From: Bacillota bacterium
Lineage (GTDB): Bacteria; Bacillota; Clostridia; Oscillospirales; Oscillospiraceae
Assembly: GCA_023386265.1 (NCBI GenBank)
Contig: JAEWKA010000004.1
Span: 1-64,000 of the forward strand
DNA length: 64,000 nt
Direction: 5' to 3'
Below, piece after piece: positions 1 to 8,029 of this stretch (the first letter of the stretch is position 1; the number at the start of each line of letters is the position of its first letter). A model generated the notes under the pieces. The model was not told the DNA's origin. It saw nothing but the letters and a program-made list of their open reading frames with translations, and did no database searches. A program made the translations under genes and the position numbers.

Positions 1-2
1 GA

Positions 3-482
3 CCGAAGTTTGCCATCGACGCAATCGCCGCCGGCAAGCAGGCAGCAATTTCCCTCCACCGCTTCGTGCAGCCCGGTCAGGATCTCACATTTGGACGTGA
101 CAGACACGAGTATATCTCACTTGACAAATCAGCCCTTATTATCAGCGGCTACGATAACACACCTCGTCAGGCTGCGGGTCACAACCCTGAAAGCACCAAG
201 TCCTTCAAGGACAATCGTGTAACCTTCACAGAGGAGCAGATGAAGAAAGAAACCGAGCGTTGCCTCGGCTGCGGAGCTGCTATTGTCGATGAATATATGT
301 GTGTCGGCTGCGGTCAGTGCACAACAAAGTGCAAATTCGATGCGATAAAACTCGAAAAGGTCTTTGACGGTGAGGGCGTTTCCTTCGAGAAGCTCAAGCC
401 CATTGTACTTAAGACGATGATCAAGCGAGAAGGCAAGATTGCTGTTCGAAAAGTGAAGGATACATTTTCGAAAAAGGACTAA
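3..482 (+). CDS. FAD-dependent pyridine nucleotide oxidoreductase with C-terminal 4Fe-4S domain (3' part)
   Basis: The gene enters from outside the window, so only about 159 C-terminal residues are visible, read from base 3. The first residues (AIDAIAAGKQAAISLHRF) match the end of the NAD(P)H/FAD domain of GltD/NfnB-like flavoproteins, where a helix follows the last nucleotide-binding strand. Near the end come CLGC and then CVGCGQCTTKC, a CxxCxxCxxxC ferredoxin pattern that would bind a 4Fe-4S cluster. Such proteins pass electrons between NAD(P)H, flavin and ferredoxin. The exact substrate cannot be told from this part. hypA begins 38 bases downstream, which hints at hydrogen or redox metabolism. 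Confidence 0.75.
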   Translation, partial: PKFAIDAIAAGKQAAISLHRFVQPGQDLTFGRDRHEYISLDKSALIISGYDNTPRQAAGHNPESTKSFKDNRVTFTEEQMKKETERCLGCGAAIVDEYMCVGCGQCTTKCKFDAIKLEKVFDGEGVSFEKLKPIVLKTMIKREGKIAVRKVKDTFSKKD

Positions 483-520
483 AATATATTGCAAATGAAA
501 AAGACAGGCAGGTATAATCT

Positions 521-868
521 ATGCATGAGCTTGGAATCGTAATGGAGATTGTACGGGTGGTTGATGAGCTTGCCAAAGAGCAGGGTTTCACCCATGTTGA
601 TACAATTGTTCTTCAGATCGGAGAGCTTTCTCCGGTTGTGCCAAAGTACATCGAAGAGTGTTATCCTGCCGCGATTGACGGCACGTTCATGGAAAACACA
701 AAGCTCGAGATTGAGATTATGCCCGGCAACGCAATGTGCAGGGACTGCGGAACAGTGTTTAATGTCCTGAAAAGCAGCGGCGCATGCTCGAAATGCCATA
801 GCAAGGACTTTGATATCCTCAGTGGCAGGGACTTCTATATTAAAGCGATAAAGGTTCCCGAAGAATAA
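521..868 (+). CDS. hypA: Hydrogenase nickel-incorporation protein HypA
   Basis: The 115-residue protein has the family's normal length. It starts MHE, whose His2 is the known nickel ligand of HypA. The zinc-binding knuckle is present as C73-x2-C76 and C89-x2-C92. HypA delivers nickel, with HypB, to the large subunit of [NiFe] hydrogenases (in some bacteria also to urease). No hypB or other hyp gene is visible, but the window starts just upstream. The gene follows a flavoprotein/ferredoxin-type oxidoreductase and is followed by two strong hairpins that end the transcription unit. Confidence 0.93.
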   Translation: MHELGIVMEIVRVVDELAKEQGFTHVDTIVLQIGELSPVVPKYIEECYPAAIDGTFMENTKLEIEIMPGNAMCRDCGTVFNVLKSSGACSKCHSKDFDILSGRDFYIKAIKVPEE

Positions 869-911
869 TATTTATCTGCAGGCTTTGCCTGTTGATATAT
901 ACTTGCACAAC

Positions 912-955
912 AAGAACCGTCCCGGTGGTACTCTGCCATCACCGGAACGGTTCTT
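912..955 (+). terminator. Hairpin downstream of hypA
   Basis: Two 16-base arms (912-927 and 940-955) pair with one mismatch around a 12-base loop. There is no clear T run after it, so it is an imperfect terminator on its own. It lies just before the stronger hairpin at 968-998. Confidence 0.5.
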
Positions 956-967
956 CGTATATTAAAG

Positions 968-998
968 AAAAAACCTCCGTGTAATACGGAGGTTTTTT
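968..998. terminator. Bidirectional terminator between hypA and the APC permease
   Basis: A perfect 13-base-pair stem (968-980 with 986-998) has a five-base loop. It is flanked by A and T runs, so it can end transcription from both sides. It sits between the convergent hypA and permease genes. Confidence 0.85.
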
Positions 999-1010
999 AC
1001 TAAGCAAAAA

Positions 1011-2372
1011 TTATTTTACCGTTTCCTTCTTCTTAATGAAGAACACGCCTAAAATCATGATAACAGCGAAGATGGCGAGATAATAAAGGACTGTGAACTT
1101 GTAGGTGTAGCAAGCTGCAAAGACCATGAACAGGCAGCCGCAGATAGCAAGAACCGGCATGATTATGCGTTTGAAAGCGCCGAGTTCTTTTTCCTTAATC
1201 ATCATAGCAATGAAAATTGGAATATAGGAAAAGTAAATCGTTACAATCGGAAGCTCCGAGGTATCAAATGAGAACTTTCCGAACCAGGGGACCTCAACAA
1301 GGTTTGCTCCGTAGAAATAAAGGAGCCAGAAGCCGCAGAGGAAAAGTCCAAGTATGGAGGAGTTAGTGGGCATATTGGTTATAGGATCGACCTGCTTGAA
1401 CATTTCGGGCTTGGGGCCTTCGTTTCTGACCGCAAGAGAATACATTCCGCGAGTATTGCCGAGCATCAGACCGTTGAGAGTTCCGAGGCAGGAAATTATA
1501 ACAAATACAAACAGAAGCGTGCCGCCGGCCTTTGTGAAGATGGTTTCGAAAGCAAGCTTAGCGCCGTCCTGGCCGCCCTTCATCATGACTTCGTTAGTTA
1601 CTCCGCCTGTTAGACCTATGTAGTATAGAATATAGATGATTATGACTGCAATTGTGCCAATCGTTAGAGCTTTCGGAAGATTCTTCTTTGCGTCCTTAAG
1701 CTCAGCGTTTATACTTGTTGCAATTATCCAGCCCTCATATGCGAAAGCGGTTGCAACCACAGCGGTGAACAGAGCCTTACCTGTGCTTGTTACGGGAGCG
1801 ACAACAGTCGTGAAGTTCTCAACTGTAAGGCCGTTTGTAAGACCAACTATCAGACCGACAACACCCATGAGGAGGAGCGGGATGACCTTGATGACTGTCG
1901 CGGTGACCTGGAACTTGCCCGCCAGAACAGGTGAAAGGGCGTTTATTGCGTAACTTGCGCACATATAAAACGCGGCAATCGCGAGGCAAGAACCTCCGGT
2001 TATGTCCCAACCAAGCAGGACGCAGGTGAAACGTGCGCTGACCCATGCAAGGACGCTAGTAAGAGTCGGATAGTAAATTGTGGACATAAACCAGCCGAGT
2101 AGATAGGCGTATTTGCTTCCGCAGGTCACTTCAGCATAATCCACCAAACCGTTTACATAGCTGTAACGAGTCGCCATTATCGCGAAGGTATAGGCACAAA
2201 CGACCATTATTGCGCCGCCTATCAGCCATGCGAGGATGCCGAGCTTTTGGTCACCGCCGGTGACGTTGAGAATCTTTTCCGCCTTGAAGAATACGCCGCT
2301 GCCGATTACGATGCCGACTACCATTGCGATAGCCACCGGCAGACCGTATTTCTCCTTTAATTTTGAATCCAT
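1011..2372 (-). CDS. APC-family amino acid permease
   Basis: The 453-residue protein is almost wholly hydrophobic, with about 12 predicted membrane helices. Near the N-terminus it has the APC signature GIVIGSGVFF, the glycine-rich stretch in helix 1 that binds the substrate's amino and carboxyl groups. I place the start at the ATG at 2372 because a GAGGG ribosome-binding site lies 7-8 bases upstream; an earlier in-frame ATG lacks one. Family knowledge points to import or exchange of an amino acid or amine in the cytoplasmic membrane; the substrate cannot be deduced. An extended -10 box lies upstream at 2422-2430. Confidence 0.85.
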   Translation of the reverse strand: MDSKLKEKYGLPVAIAMVVGIVIGSGVFFKAEKILNVTGGDQKLGILAWLIGGAIMVVCAYTFAIMATRYSYVNGLVDYAEVTCGSKYAYLLGWFMSTIYYPTLTSVLAWVSARFTCVLLGWDITGGSCLAIAAFYMCASYAINALSPVLAGKFQVTATVIKVIPLLLMGVVGLIVGLTNGLTVENFTTVVAPVTSTGKALFTAVVATAFAYEGWIIATSINAELKDAKKNLPKALTIGTIAVIIIYILYYIGLTGGVTNEVMMKGGQDGAKLAFETIFTKAGGTLLFVFVIISCLGTLNGLMLGNTRGMYSLAVRNEGPKPEMFKQVDPITNMPTNSSILGLFLCGFWLLYFYGANLVEVPWFGKFSFDTSELPIVTIYFSYIPIFIAMMIKEKELGAFKRIIMPVLAICGCLFMVFAACYTYKFTVLYYLAIFAVIMILGVFFIKKKETVK

Positions 2373-2421
2373 ATTTTGTCCCTCTTTCAAAATGTTCGCT
2401 GACCCAAAATCAGCCAGATGT

Positions 2422-2430
2422 ATAATACCA
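2422..2430 (-). promoter_or_regulatory. Candidate extended -10 promoter of the APC permease
   Basis: Read on the minus strand this is TGG followed by TATTAT, an extended -10 element about 50 bases before the permease start. The -35 region is weak. It lies back to back with the strong plus-strand promoter at 2438-2466. Confidence 0.4.
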
Positions 2431-2437
2431 CAGGTTT

Positions 2438-2466
2438 TTGACAAAATAAAGAGAAATTTGTATAAT
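2438..2466 (+). promoter_or_regulatory. Consensus sigma-A promoter driving a candidate small RNA
   Basis: TTGACA (2438-2443) and TATAAT (2461-2466) are both perfect and are separated by exactly 17 bases. No protein gene follows on this strand; the only thing downstream is the structured region 2473-2607, which ends in a terminator. Confidence 0.75.
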
Positions 2467-2472
2467 ACAGCA

Positions 2473-2607
2473 ATTCTTTAAAGCAAACCAGTAGCATGGC
2501 TATGCAATTTCACGATACAAATCGGTAGAGCGTTAAAGAATCTTGCTTTTCGAGGCAAAATGTGCGGCATAAAAAGCGAAGCGAACATAGGGTTCGCTTC
2601 GCTTTTT
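2473..2607 (+). ncRNA. Candidate structured small RNA of about 135 nt
   Basis: Transcription from the promoter at 2438-2466 would start near 2473. The first nine bases (2473-2481) pair perfectly with 2533-2541, closing a domain. Inside it are small hairpins such as 2494-2505 (GCAT/ATGC) and 2513-2524 (CGAT-ACAA-ATCG). The transcript ends at the 16-bp hairpin 2571-2607. No open reading frame with a ribosome-binding site is apparent, and the next gene is convergent, so a riboswitch for a downstream gene is unlikely. I could not match it to a known RNA family. The promoter, the closing helix at the predicted 5' end and the terminator are seen; that it is a functional RNA is inference. Confidence 0.5.
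2571..2607. terminator. Bidirectional terminator between the candidate small RNA and nitroreductase
   Basis: A perfect 16-bp stem (2571-2586 with 2592-2607) has a five-base loop and A/T runs on its flanks. It can end the nitroreductase transcript from the right and the candidate small RNA from the left. Confidence 0.85.
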
Positions 2608-2645
2608 ATATAAATTTAAGCTGGATGATGTTAAGCGCGGACCTT

Positions 2646-3179
2646 TCAGATCATTTTAAGAACATCATCAAGCGGACGATGTTGCGGCGCGGGAGCTTCG
2701 GTTTCCGTGTAACCGCAGGCAACGAGCACGACGAGGTCTTCGTTATCGGGTATATTCAAAAGCGATTTAATTTTTGTGGGTTCGAAAATGCCGATAATAA
2801 CTGTTCCGATACCAAAATCATTTGCAGCTAAGCAGAAGGTCTGAACCGTTGCGCCGCAATCAAAATATGTATAGGCTTCACCCAGAATGGTTGTGGGCGT
2901 GCCGTCCCGCTCGAAGCCGCTGCGTTTTGTCACGGCGGAAACAGCCATTAGAAGAGGGCAATGACTGACAACAGCCGAATTGAAAGAGGGGAGGGCTGGG
3001 CATATCTCGTTCAGAACGGTTCTATCAGTTACGGCAGTGAAGCGGGTCGTCTGTGAGTTTTTCCAAGTGGGGGCGTTCTGAGCTTCCGAAACGAGCTTTT
3101 CGATAAGCTCCTTTTCAACAGGTTTGTCTGCATACTTACGTATACTTCTTCTGGTCTCAATGCATTTGAGTGTTTCCAT
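2646..3179 (-). CDS. Nitroreductase-family FMN oxidoreductase
   Basis: The 177-residue protein has the N-terminal RRSIRKY motif of the nitroreductase fold, which contacts the FMN phosphate, and a C-terminal Gly/Thr-rich region (GIGTVIIGIFEP) that is also typical. Members are homodimeric cytoplasmic flavoenzymes that reduce nitro compounds, quinones or flavins with NAD(P)H; the physiological substrate is not predictable. The start at 3179 follows a near-perfect AAGGAGG site; upstream in-frame codons lack one. The gene lies 10 bases after the aldolase gene on the same strand and probably shares its promoter at 3873-3900. Confidence 0.85.
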   Translation of the reverse strand: METLKCIETRRSIRKYADKPVEKELIEKLVSEAQNAPTWKNSQTTRFTAVTDRTVLNEICPALPSFNSAVVSHCPLLMAVSAVTKRSGFERDGTPTTILGEAYTYFDCGATVQTFCLAANDFGIGTVIIGIFEPTKIKSLLNIPDNEDLVVLVACGYTETEAPAPQHRPLDDVLKMI

Positions 3180-3189
3180 AGAATCCTCC

Positions 3190-3834
3190 TTACTTTGGCT
3201 GACCGTATTTGCAGGCGACATATTCCTGCATGGCTTTTATGTTGTCGTCAGAGATTGGGATAAATCTTCCGCCGACTGTGCGTATGCGGTAATAAATCTC
3301 CGCCGTCATTTCAAGGACCTTTGCGACCTTGAATGCACTTTTCATATCGCAGCCCACGCAGACCGCTCCGTGCGACTGCAATAGACAGGCGTTCGATTTT
3401 TCACCAAGAGTCATGACGCAGTTTTTCGCAAGCTCGATTGTTCCCGGTAGTGCATACGGAGCCGTTCTGACATCATTGCCCAGCGCCTGCGCTGCCTCGT
3501 CAAGTATTAGCGGGATACTCTCTCCCATGCAAGAAAAAACTGTCGAGCTGATCGGGTGAGTGTGAACGACCGCTCCGACCTCTGGTCTAGCTTTATAGAT
3601 CTCAAGATGCAGGTCAGTCTCAATCGAGGGACGGCGTTTCCCGGAAACGATTTCTTTCTGCATCGTCATAACAACTATATCGTCGACCGTGCAGGTCTCA
3701 TAGTTCATACCGCTTGGAGTTATGTAAACCAATCCGGTTTCATCGCGCACACTGATATTGCCCCAGGTTTCAACTGTAAAGCCTTCGTTAATCAGCTTTT
3801 TTCCGGCCTCGACGATTACCTCACGCATATCCAT
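3190..3834 (-). CDS. Class II aldolase (L-fuculose-1-phosphate aldolase-like)
   Basis: The 214-residue protein has the metal and catalytic residues of FucA-type aldolases at nearly the same numbers: Glu72, His91-x-His93 (in HTHP) and His155 (in QSHGAV). These enzymes use zinc to split sugar phosphates such as fuculose-1-phosphate or 5-deoxyribulose-1-phosphate into dihydroxyacetone phosphate and an aldehyde. The chosen ATG at 3834 has AAAGGA eight bases upstream; a longer in-frame reading begins with no such site. A zinc alcohol dehydrogenase is divergently oriented and could reduce the aldehyde product, but that link is inference. Confidence 0.85.
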   Translation of the reverse strand: MDMREVIVEAGKKLINEGFTVETWGNISVRDETGLVYITPSGMNYETCTVDDIVVMTMQKEIVSGKRRPSIETDLHLEIYKARPEVGAVVHTHPISSTVFSCMGESIPLILDEAAQALGNDVRTAPYALPGTIELAKNCVMTLGEKSNACLLQSHGAVCVGCDMKSAFKVAKVLEMTAEIYYRIRTVGGRFIPISDDNIKAMQEYVACKYGQPK

Positions 3835-3872
3835 AAGCTGTGTCCTTTCAGATATATGATAATCTTTTAATA

Positions 3873-3900
3873 GTATTACAGCAACGTTCCCGCAAGTCAA
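3873..3900 (-). promoter_or_regulatory. Sigma-A promoter of the aldolase-nitroreductase unit
   Basis: On the minus strand TTGACT (3895-3900) and TAATAC (3873-3878) are 16 bases apart. The spacing to the aldolase start leaves a leader of about 35 bases. Confidence 0.55.
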
Positions 3901-3918
3901 GTATAGATTTGTGAAAGG

Positions 3919-3950
3919 TTCTGTGCTAATATTATTCTGTGCTAATATTA
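3919..3950. repeat. Exact 16-bp tandem duplication in a divergent promoter region
   Basis: The 16-mer TTCTGTGCTAATATTA occurs twice head to tail (3919-3934 and 3935-3950). It lies between the divergent aldolase and alcohol dehydrogenase genes. The end of the second copy contributes to a TATAAT box at 3949-3954. Confidence 0.8.
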
Positions 3951-4019
3951 TAATGAAAGAAATACGGATACAAACAATGAAAAATTAAGGTGTTCGTTTT
4001 CACAAAGTGAGGTGCTGTT

Positions 4020-4949
4020 ATGCAGGGTTTGTATTTTAATGACGGGAAAGCTTTACTCAGACAAGACCTTCCAATGCCTGAGCCGCAGGCGCACGAAAGC
4101 CTTGTCCGCATTTCTTTGGCCGCGATATGCAACACAGACAGAGAAATAATGAAAGGCTACAAACCGGATTTTTCGGGCGTACTAGGGCATGAATTTGTCG
4201 GCATTGTTGAAAAGTCAAATGATCCAAAACTATTAGGAAAAAGAGTCGTAGGAGAAATCAACGAGGGCTGCGGTGAATGCATCTACTGTAAAACCGGCAG
4301 AGAAAAGCACTGCGAAAGCAGGAAATGCATCGGTATTGCGCGAAAAGACGGCTGCTTTGGGCCCTATATGACAATTGCGACACGCTCCCTGCGAGTTGTG
4401 CCGGACAATGTGCCGGACGAGCACGCGGTTTTCGCAGAGCCACTTGCTGCTGCGCTTGAAATTCCGGACTCGGTGCACATTAAATCCTCGGAGGAGATTT
4501 GTATCATAGGCGACGGGAGACTCTCCTTCCTAATCGCGCAGGTACTCGCGCTGACAGGCGCGGAGATTACTGTTTTAGGCAAGCACGAGGACAAGCTGCG
4601 CCGTTTTGAAAGCTTTGCAAAGACTACAACCGCCTGCGACAGGCGCTTTGAAATAGTAGTGGACGCAGCCGGCTCTCCAACCGGCATCGAAAACGCGATG
4701 CGGCTCGTTAGGAGCAGGGGGACTATCGTCCTTAAGAGCACCTATGCGGGAAAAACGGAAACGAACCTATCTGCGGTCGTTGTGAATGAAGTCAAAATAG
4801 TGGGAAGCAGGTGCGGTCCCTTTGAACCGGCGCTCAGACTCCTGTCACGCGAGCTTATGGAGCTTCCGCCAATCGAACTGCATCCTCTCCGAGATTGGGA
4901 AAAGGCCTTTGACAGTCACGCGTTCAAAGTTGGTTTTGATTTTAGATAG
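4020..4949 (+). CDS. Zinc-dependent medium-chain alcohol dehydrogenase
   Basis: At 309 residues this is shorter than the usual 340-350 of the family. Catalytic-zinc residues are visible as Cys37 and His57-Glu58 (GHE) with Glu140, and the structural zinc site as Cys84, Cys87, Cys90 and Cys98. The NAD(P)-binding half is present but compact (CIIGDGRLSFLIAQV replaces the usual GxGxxG), and the C-terminal part is shortened. Members oxidise alcohols or reduce aldehydes in the cytoplasm. A GAGGTG site precedes the ATG. The substrate is unknown; the divergent aldolase makes a sugar-derived aldehyde plausible. Confidence 0.8.
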   Translation: MQGLYFNDGKALLRQDLPMPEPQAHESLVRISLAAICNTDREIMKGYKPDFSGVLGHEFVGIVEKSNDPKLLGKRVVGEINEGCGECIYCKTGREKHCESRKCIGIARKDGCFGPYMTIATRSLRVVPDNVPDEHAVFAEPLAAALEIPDSVHIKSSEEICIIGDGRLSFLIAQVLALTGAEITVLGKHEDKLRRFESFAKTTTACDRRFEIVVDAAGSPTGIENAMRLVRSRGTIVLKSTYAGKTETNLSAVVVNEVKIVGSRCGPFEPALRLLSRELMELPPIELHPLRDWEKAFDSHAFKVGFDFR

Positions 4950-4970
4950 GAAAAATGATTAAAGATTTTA

Positions 4971-4982
4971 CACTATATAGTG
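4971..4982. repeat. 12-bp perfect palindrome upstream of the bmpA promoter
   Basis: CACTATATAGTG lies nine bases before the -35 box at 4991. Its position would suit a regulator-binding site, but nothing else supports that. Confidence 0.35.
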
Positions 4983-4990
4983 CATTTTGC

Positions 4991-5019
4991 TTGCAAATTA
5001 TACAAATATATACTATAAT
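4991..5019 (+). promoter_or_regulatory. Sigma-A promoter of the BMP lipoprotein gene
   Basis: TTGCAA (4991-4996) and TATAAT (5014-5019) are separated by 17 bases. The leader of about 77 bases contains a weak six-bp hairpin at 5030-5054 and a GGAGG site before the ATG. Confidence 0.65.
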
Positions 5020-5102
5020 GCTAATAATGTTTGAGTTTAAATATTTTGCTCAAATATAGTAGAACATACCATATTATATTATGGATATAATGGAGGTAAA
5101 AA

Positions 5103-6269
5103 ATGAAAAAGTTTCTTGCACTTACCCTTGCAATCGTACTGGTACTGAGTCTTGCAGCATGCACAGCCAAAAAGCCCGCATCCGAAACCGACACTCCCGC
5201 TGCGTCTGAATCGCCTGTGGCAGAAGCAACCGGCCTCAAGATTGCTATCGTAACCAGCCCCTCGGGCGTTGACGACGGCTCCTTTAACCAGAACAACTAC
5301 GATGGTATCCAGGCGTTTATTGCCGCTCATCCCGAAGCAACCGTTACTCCCGTTCAGGAGCCCGACATGGCTAACGCTGTCAATGCTGTCGCTGAAGTCG
5401 TCGCTGATTATGACGTAATAGTCTGCCCCGGTTTCCAGTTCGGCGGTATCACAACTATAGCTCAGGAAAATCCCGATAAGATGTTCATCCTTGTTGACTC
5501 TTATCCCACAGATCCGGCAGATGCAACAGGAGTTGCAACAATTGAAGTTTCCAACATTTATGCAATGCAGTTCGGTGAGCAGGAAAGCGGATTCTTTGCC
5601 GGAATCACCGCAGCTCTTGAAACCAAGACCGGCAAGGTCGCTGTTGTAAACGGCATCGCTTATCCCTCCAACGTTAACTATCAGTACGGCTTTGAAGCAG
5701 GCGTTAAGTACGCTGTTGCAAAGCTCGGCGCAAAGGCTGAATGCGTTGAAATCGCTTCCTATGCCGGTACCGACGTAACAGGTGCCAATGTCGGCGGCAA
5801 CTACGTAGGCAACTTTAACGATCCCGACACTGCCAAGGTCGTCGGAAATGCACTTATCGCCGAGGGCGTTGACATTCTCTTTGTCGCAGCGGGCAACTCC
5901 GGCAACGGCGTATTCACCGCTGCCAAGGAAGCAAAGGATATCAAGGTCATCGGCTGCGATGTTGACCAGTATGATGACGGCGTTAACGGCGATGCTAACA
6001 TCGTCCTTACCTCTGTGCTTAAGAACATGGCTATCAACGTCGAGCGTCAGCTCAACGCCATTTCCGACGGCACCTTCAAGGGCGGCAACTACACTCTGTT
6101 TGCAGATACCGATTCCACAGGCTATGTTTCCACAGAAGGCCGTCAGCAGCTCAGCGAAGCTACTCTCAAGGCGCTGACCGATGCTTATGAGCTTGTCAAG
6201 ACCGGTAAAATCGTTCCTCCCGCAAACTTCAGCGAGACCACAGTCGACAACTTTGTCGGGCTTGAGTAA
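5103..6269 (+). CDS. BMP-family nucleoside-binding lipoprotein
   Basis: The 388-residue protein starts with a lipoprotein signal peptide ending LAAC, so Cys20 would be lipidated and the protein anchored outside the membrane. The rest matches the BMP/PnrA family of periplasmic-binding-type proteins (KIAIVTSPSGVDDGSFNQ near the N-terminus is the typical DxSFNQ start). These bind purine or pyrimidine nucleosides for an ABC importer. The ATPase and two permease genes follow, matching the bmpA-nup arrangement. A terminator and a separate promoter lie between this gene and the ATPase, which fits higher expression of the binding protein. Confidence 0.92.
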   Translation: MKKFLALTLAIVLVLSLAACTAKKPASETDTPAASESPVAEATGLKIAIVTSPSGVDDGSFNQNNYDGIQAFIAAHPEATVTPVQEPDMANAVNAVAEVVADYDVIVCPGFQFGGITTIAQENPDKMFILVDSYPTDPADATGVATIEVSNIYAMQFGEQESGFFAGITAALETKTGKVAVVNGIAYPSNVNYQYGFEAGVKYAVAKLGAKAECVEIASYAGTDVTGANVGGNYVGNFNDPDTAKVVGNALIAEGVDILFVAAGNSGNGVFTAAKEAKDIKVIGCDVDQYDDGVNGDANIVLTSVLKNMAINVERQLNAISDGTFKGGNYTLFADTDSTGYVSTEGRQQLSEATLKALTDAYELVKTGKIVPPANFSETTVDNFVGLE

Positions 6270-6316
6270 TAACTGAGAATAAGGGAGAACTAGCTAAGTT
6301 CAACTGAAAAAGCAGG

Positions 6317-6359
6317 AACCGGTATGGGACGAATTATTTCGTTTTATACCGGTTTTTTT
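6317..6359 (+). terminator. Terminator after the BMP lipoprotein gene
   Basis: A nine-bp stem (6317-6325 with 6346-6354) is followed by seven T residues. It would stop or thin out read-through into the transporter genes. Confidence 0.75.
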
Positions 6360-6418
6360 ATATCTGCATGACTTCAGGCTGAACCCAAAAAACGGTCATA
6401 AAATCAGCATAATTTATT

Positions 6419-6447
6419 TTGACACTTTACTTAAAAACGAGTAAAAT
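6419..6447 (+). promoter_or_regulatory. Sigma-A promoter of the nucleoside transporter ATPase-permease genes
   Basis: TTGACA (6419-6424) and TAAAAT (6442-6447) are 17 bases apart. The start codon at 6497 lies about 43 bases after the expected transcription start. Confidence 0.65.
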
Positions 6448-6496
6448 AAAAATACAATTGACCGATTATTGCCGCAGACAAAGGAGAAAGCCATCC

Positions 6497-8029
6497 ATGG
6501 ACGAATATATTGTTGAAATGCGCCATATAACAAAGCGCTTTCCCGGTATCGTCGCTAATGACGATGTTTCGATCGCCGTTAAAAAGGGAGAGATTTTTGC
6601 GTTTTTAGGCGAAAACGGAGCAGGTAAATCTACGCTTATGAGCATGCTGTTTGGCATGTATGAGCCCGACGAGGGGGAAATCCTCATCAGAGGGGAAAAG
6701 GTCCATATCACCTCGCCGGCACATGCGACGCAGCTTAACATCGGAATGGTGCATCAGCACTTCAAGCTCGTCGAAAACTATACGATAACTGAGAACATCG
6801 TGCTGGGGCAGGAGCCGCCCGCAAGAATTTTCGGTTTTCTTCCGGCGGTTGATATCAAGGGCTCCGATAAAAAAATTACCGAGCTTTCGAAGCGTTACGG
6901 TCTGGAAGTAGACCCGCGAAAAAAGATCGAAGACATTAATGTGTCGACCCGTCAGCGTGTTGAAATACTTAAGATGCTTTACCGTGAGGCAGAGATACTA
7001 ATTTTTGATGAACCCACGGCCGTACTCACACCTCAGGAAATCGACTTTTTGCTTGATATAATCCGCGAACTAAGGAACTCAGGCAAAACTATAGTACTTA
7101 TTACACATAAGCTGGAAGAAATTAAAAAAGTTGCCGACCGCTGTGCGGTTTTGTGCAGGGGCAAGCTTGTCGGAGTCATGGATGTAGCCACAACCTCCAC
7201 TAAAGCCATGGCGAATATGATGGTCGGGCGCGAGGTCAGCTTCACGACAGACAAAAAACAGGCGAACTTTGGAAAAGAGGTACTAAACGTCGAAGGCCTT
7301 ACCGTGAAAAATCAGGACGGGCTTCCGGTTGTTAAAAACGTATCCTTTTCAATAAGAAAAGGTGAGATATTCGCAATCGCAGGCGTATCCGGCAACGGAC
7401 AGACAGAGGTTGCGGACGCGATATCGGGACTTCTGCCCTCGAGCGGCGGGAAGATTTTTCTTGATGGCAAGGACATAACCGCTATGAGCGTGCGCGAGCG
7501 CACCTTGACGGGTATCTCCTATATACCGGAGGACAGGCAGGCGGTCGGGCTTGTTCTTGATTTCTCCCTATCAGATAACCTGGCGCTCAAGAAATACTTC
7601 AAGGAGCCTTTCTGCAAAAAAGGTGTCTTACAGGAAGAAGCTTTCGAAGATAATGGTAAAAAACTTATAGAAGAATATGACATCAGAAGCGGACAGGGAA
7701 TCACAACTACCGTTCGTTCAATGTCCGGCGGAAACCAGCAGAAGGCTATTATTGCAAGGGAAATTGAGCTTTCCAGCGAACTCATGATTTTTGTTCAGCC
7801 CACTCGAGGACTCGATATCGGCGCAATTGAGAACATACATAAGCAGATACTCGCTCAACGTGACGAGGGAAGGGCTATCCTTCTCATTTCGTTGGAGCTC
7901 GACGAAATAATCGGTCTTGCGGATACCATCGGCGTAATATATAACGGTGAGATGCTGAACATTGCCCCTGCCGAAACGCTGACGGCCAATCAGGTTGGCG
8001 AATATATGATGGGGGTGAAAGCGGTATGA
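6497..8029 (+). CDS. Nucleoside ABC transporter, double ATPase subunit
   Basis: The 510-residue protein contains two ABC domains in tandem, as in RbsA and NupO/YufO. The first half has a full Walker A (GENGAGKST, residues 38-46) and Walker B (ILIFDEPT) but a weakened signature motif. The second half has a good signature (SGGNQQK) but degenerate Walker A (GVSGNGQTE) and Walker B; this asymmetry is normal in the family. It powers import by the two permeases encoded next, with the BMP lipoprotein as receptor. I start at 6497, which has AAGGAG ten bases upstream. The stop overlaps the next start by four bases. Confidence 0.92.
   Translation: MDEYIVEMRHITKRFPGIVANDDVSIAVKKGEIFAFLGENGAGKSTLMSMLFGMYEPDEGEILIRGEKVHITSPAHATQLNIGMVHQHFKLVENYTITENIVLGQEPPARIFGFLPAVDIKGSDKKITELSKRYGLEVDPRKKIEDINVSTRQRVEILKMLYREAEILIFDEPTAVLTPQEIDFLLDIIRELRNSGKTIVLITHKLEEIKKVADRCAVLCRGKLVGVMDVATTSTKAMANMMVGREVSFTTDKKQANFGKEVLNVEGLTVKNQDGLPVVKNVSFSIRKGEIFAIAGVSGNGQTEVADAISGLLPSSGGKIFLDGKDITAMSVRERTLTGISYIPEDRQAVGLVLDFSLSDNLALKKYFKEPFCKKGVLQEEAFEDNGKKLIEEYDIRSGQGITTTVRSMSGGNQQKAIIAREIELSSELMIFVQPTRGLDIGAIENIHKQILAQRDEGRAILLISLELDEIIGLADTIGVIYNGEMLNIAPAETLTANQVGEYMMGVKAV

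Noticed and set aside
129..494. 121-residue minus-strand frame opposite the oxidoreductase
   Set aside because: Antisense to conserved 4Fe-4S codons and with no initiation signal.
2473..2541. Resemblance of the candidate small RNA to a c-di-GMP (GEMM) riboswitch through GCAAACC
   Set aside because: Only this heptamer fits. The second conserved core and the tetraloop receptor helix are absent, and no gene follows in the same direction.
2562..2831. 89-residue plus-strand frame over the nitroreductase end
   Set aside because: It starts inside the candidate small RNA, has no ribosome-binding site and is antisense to conserved codons.
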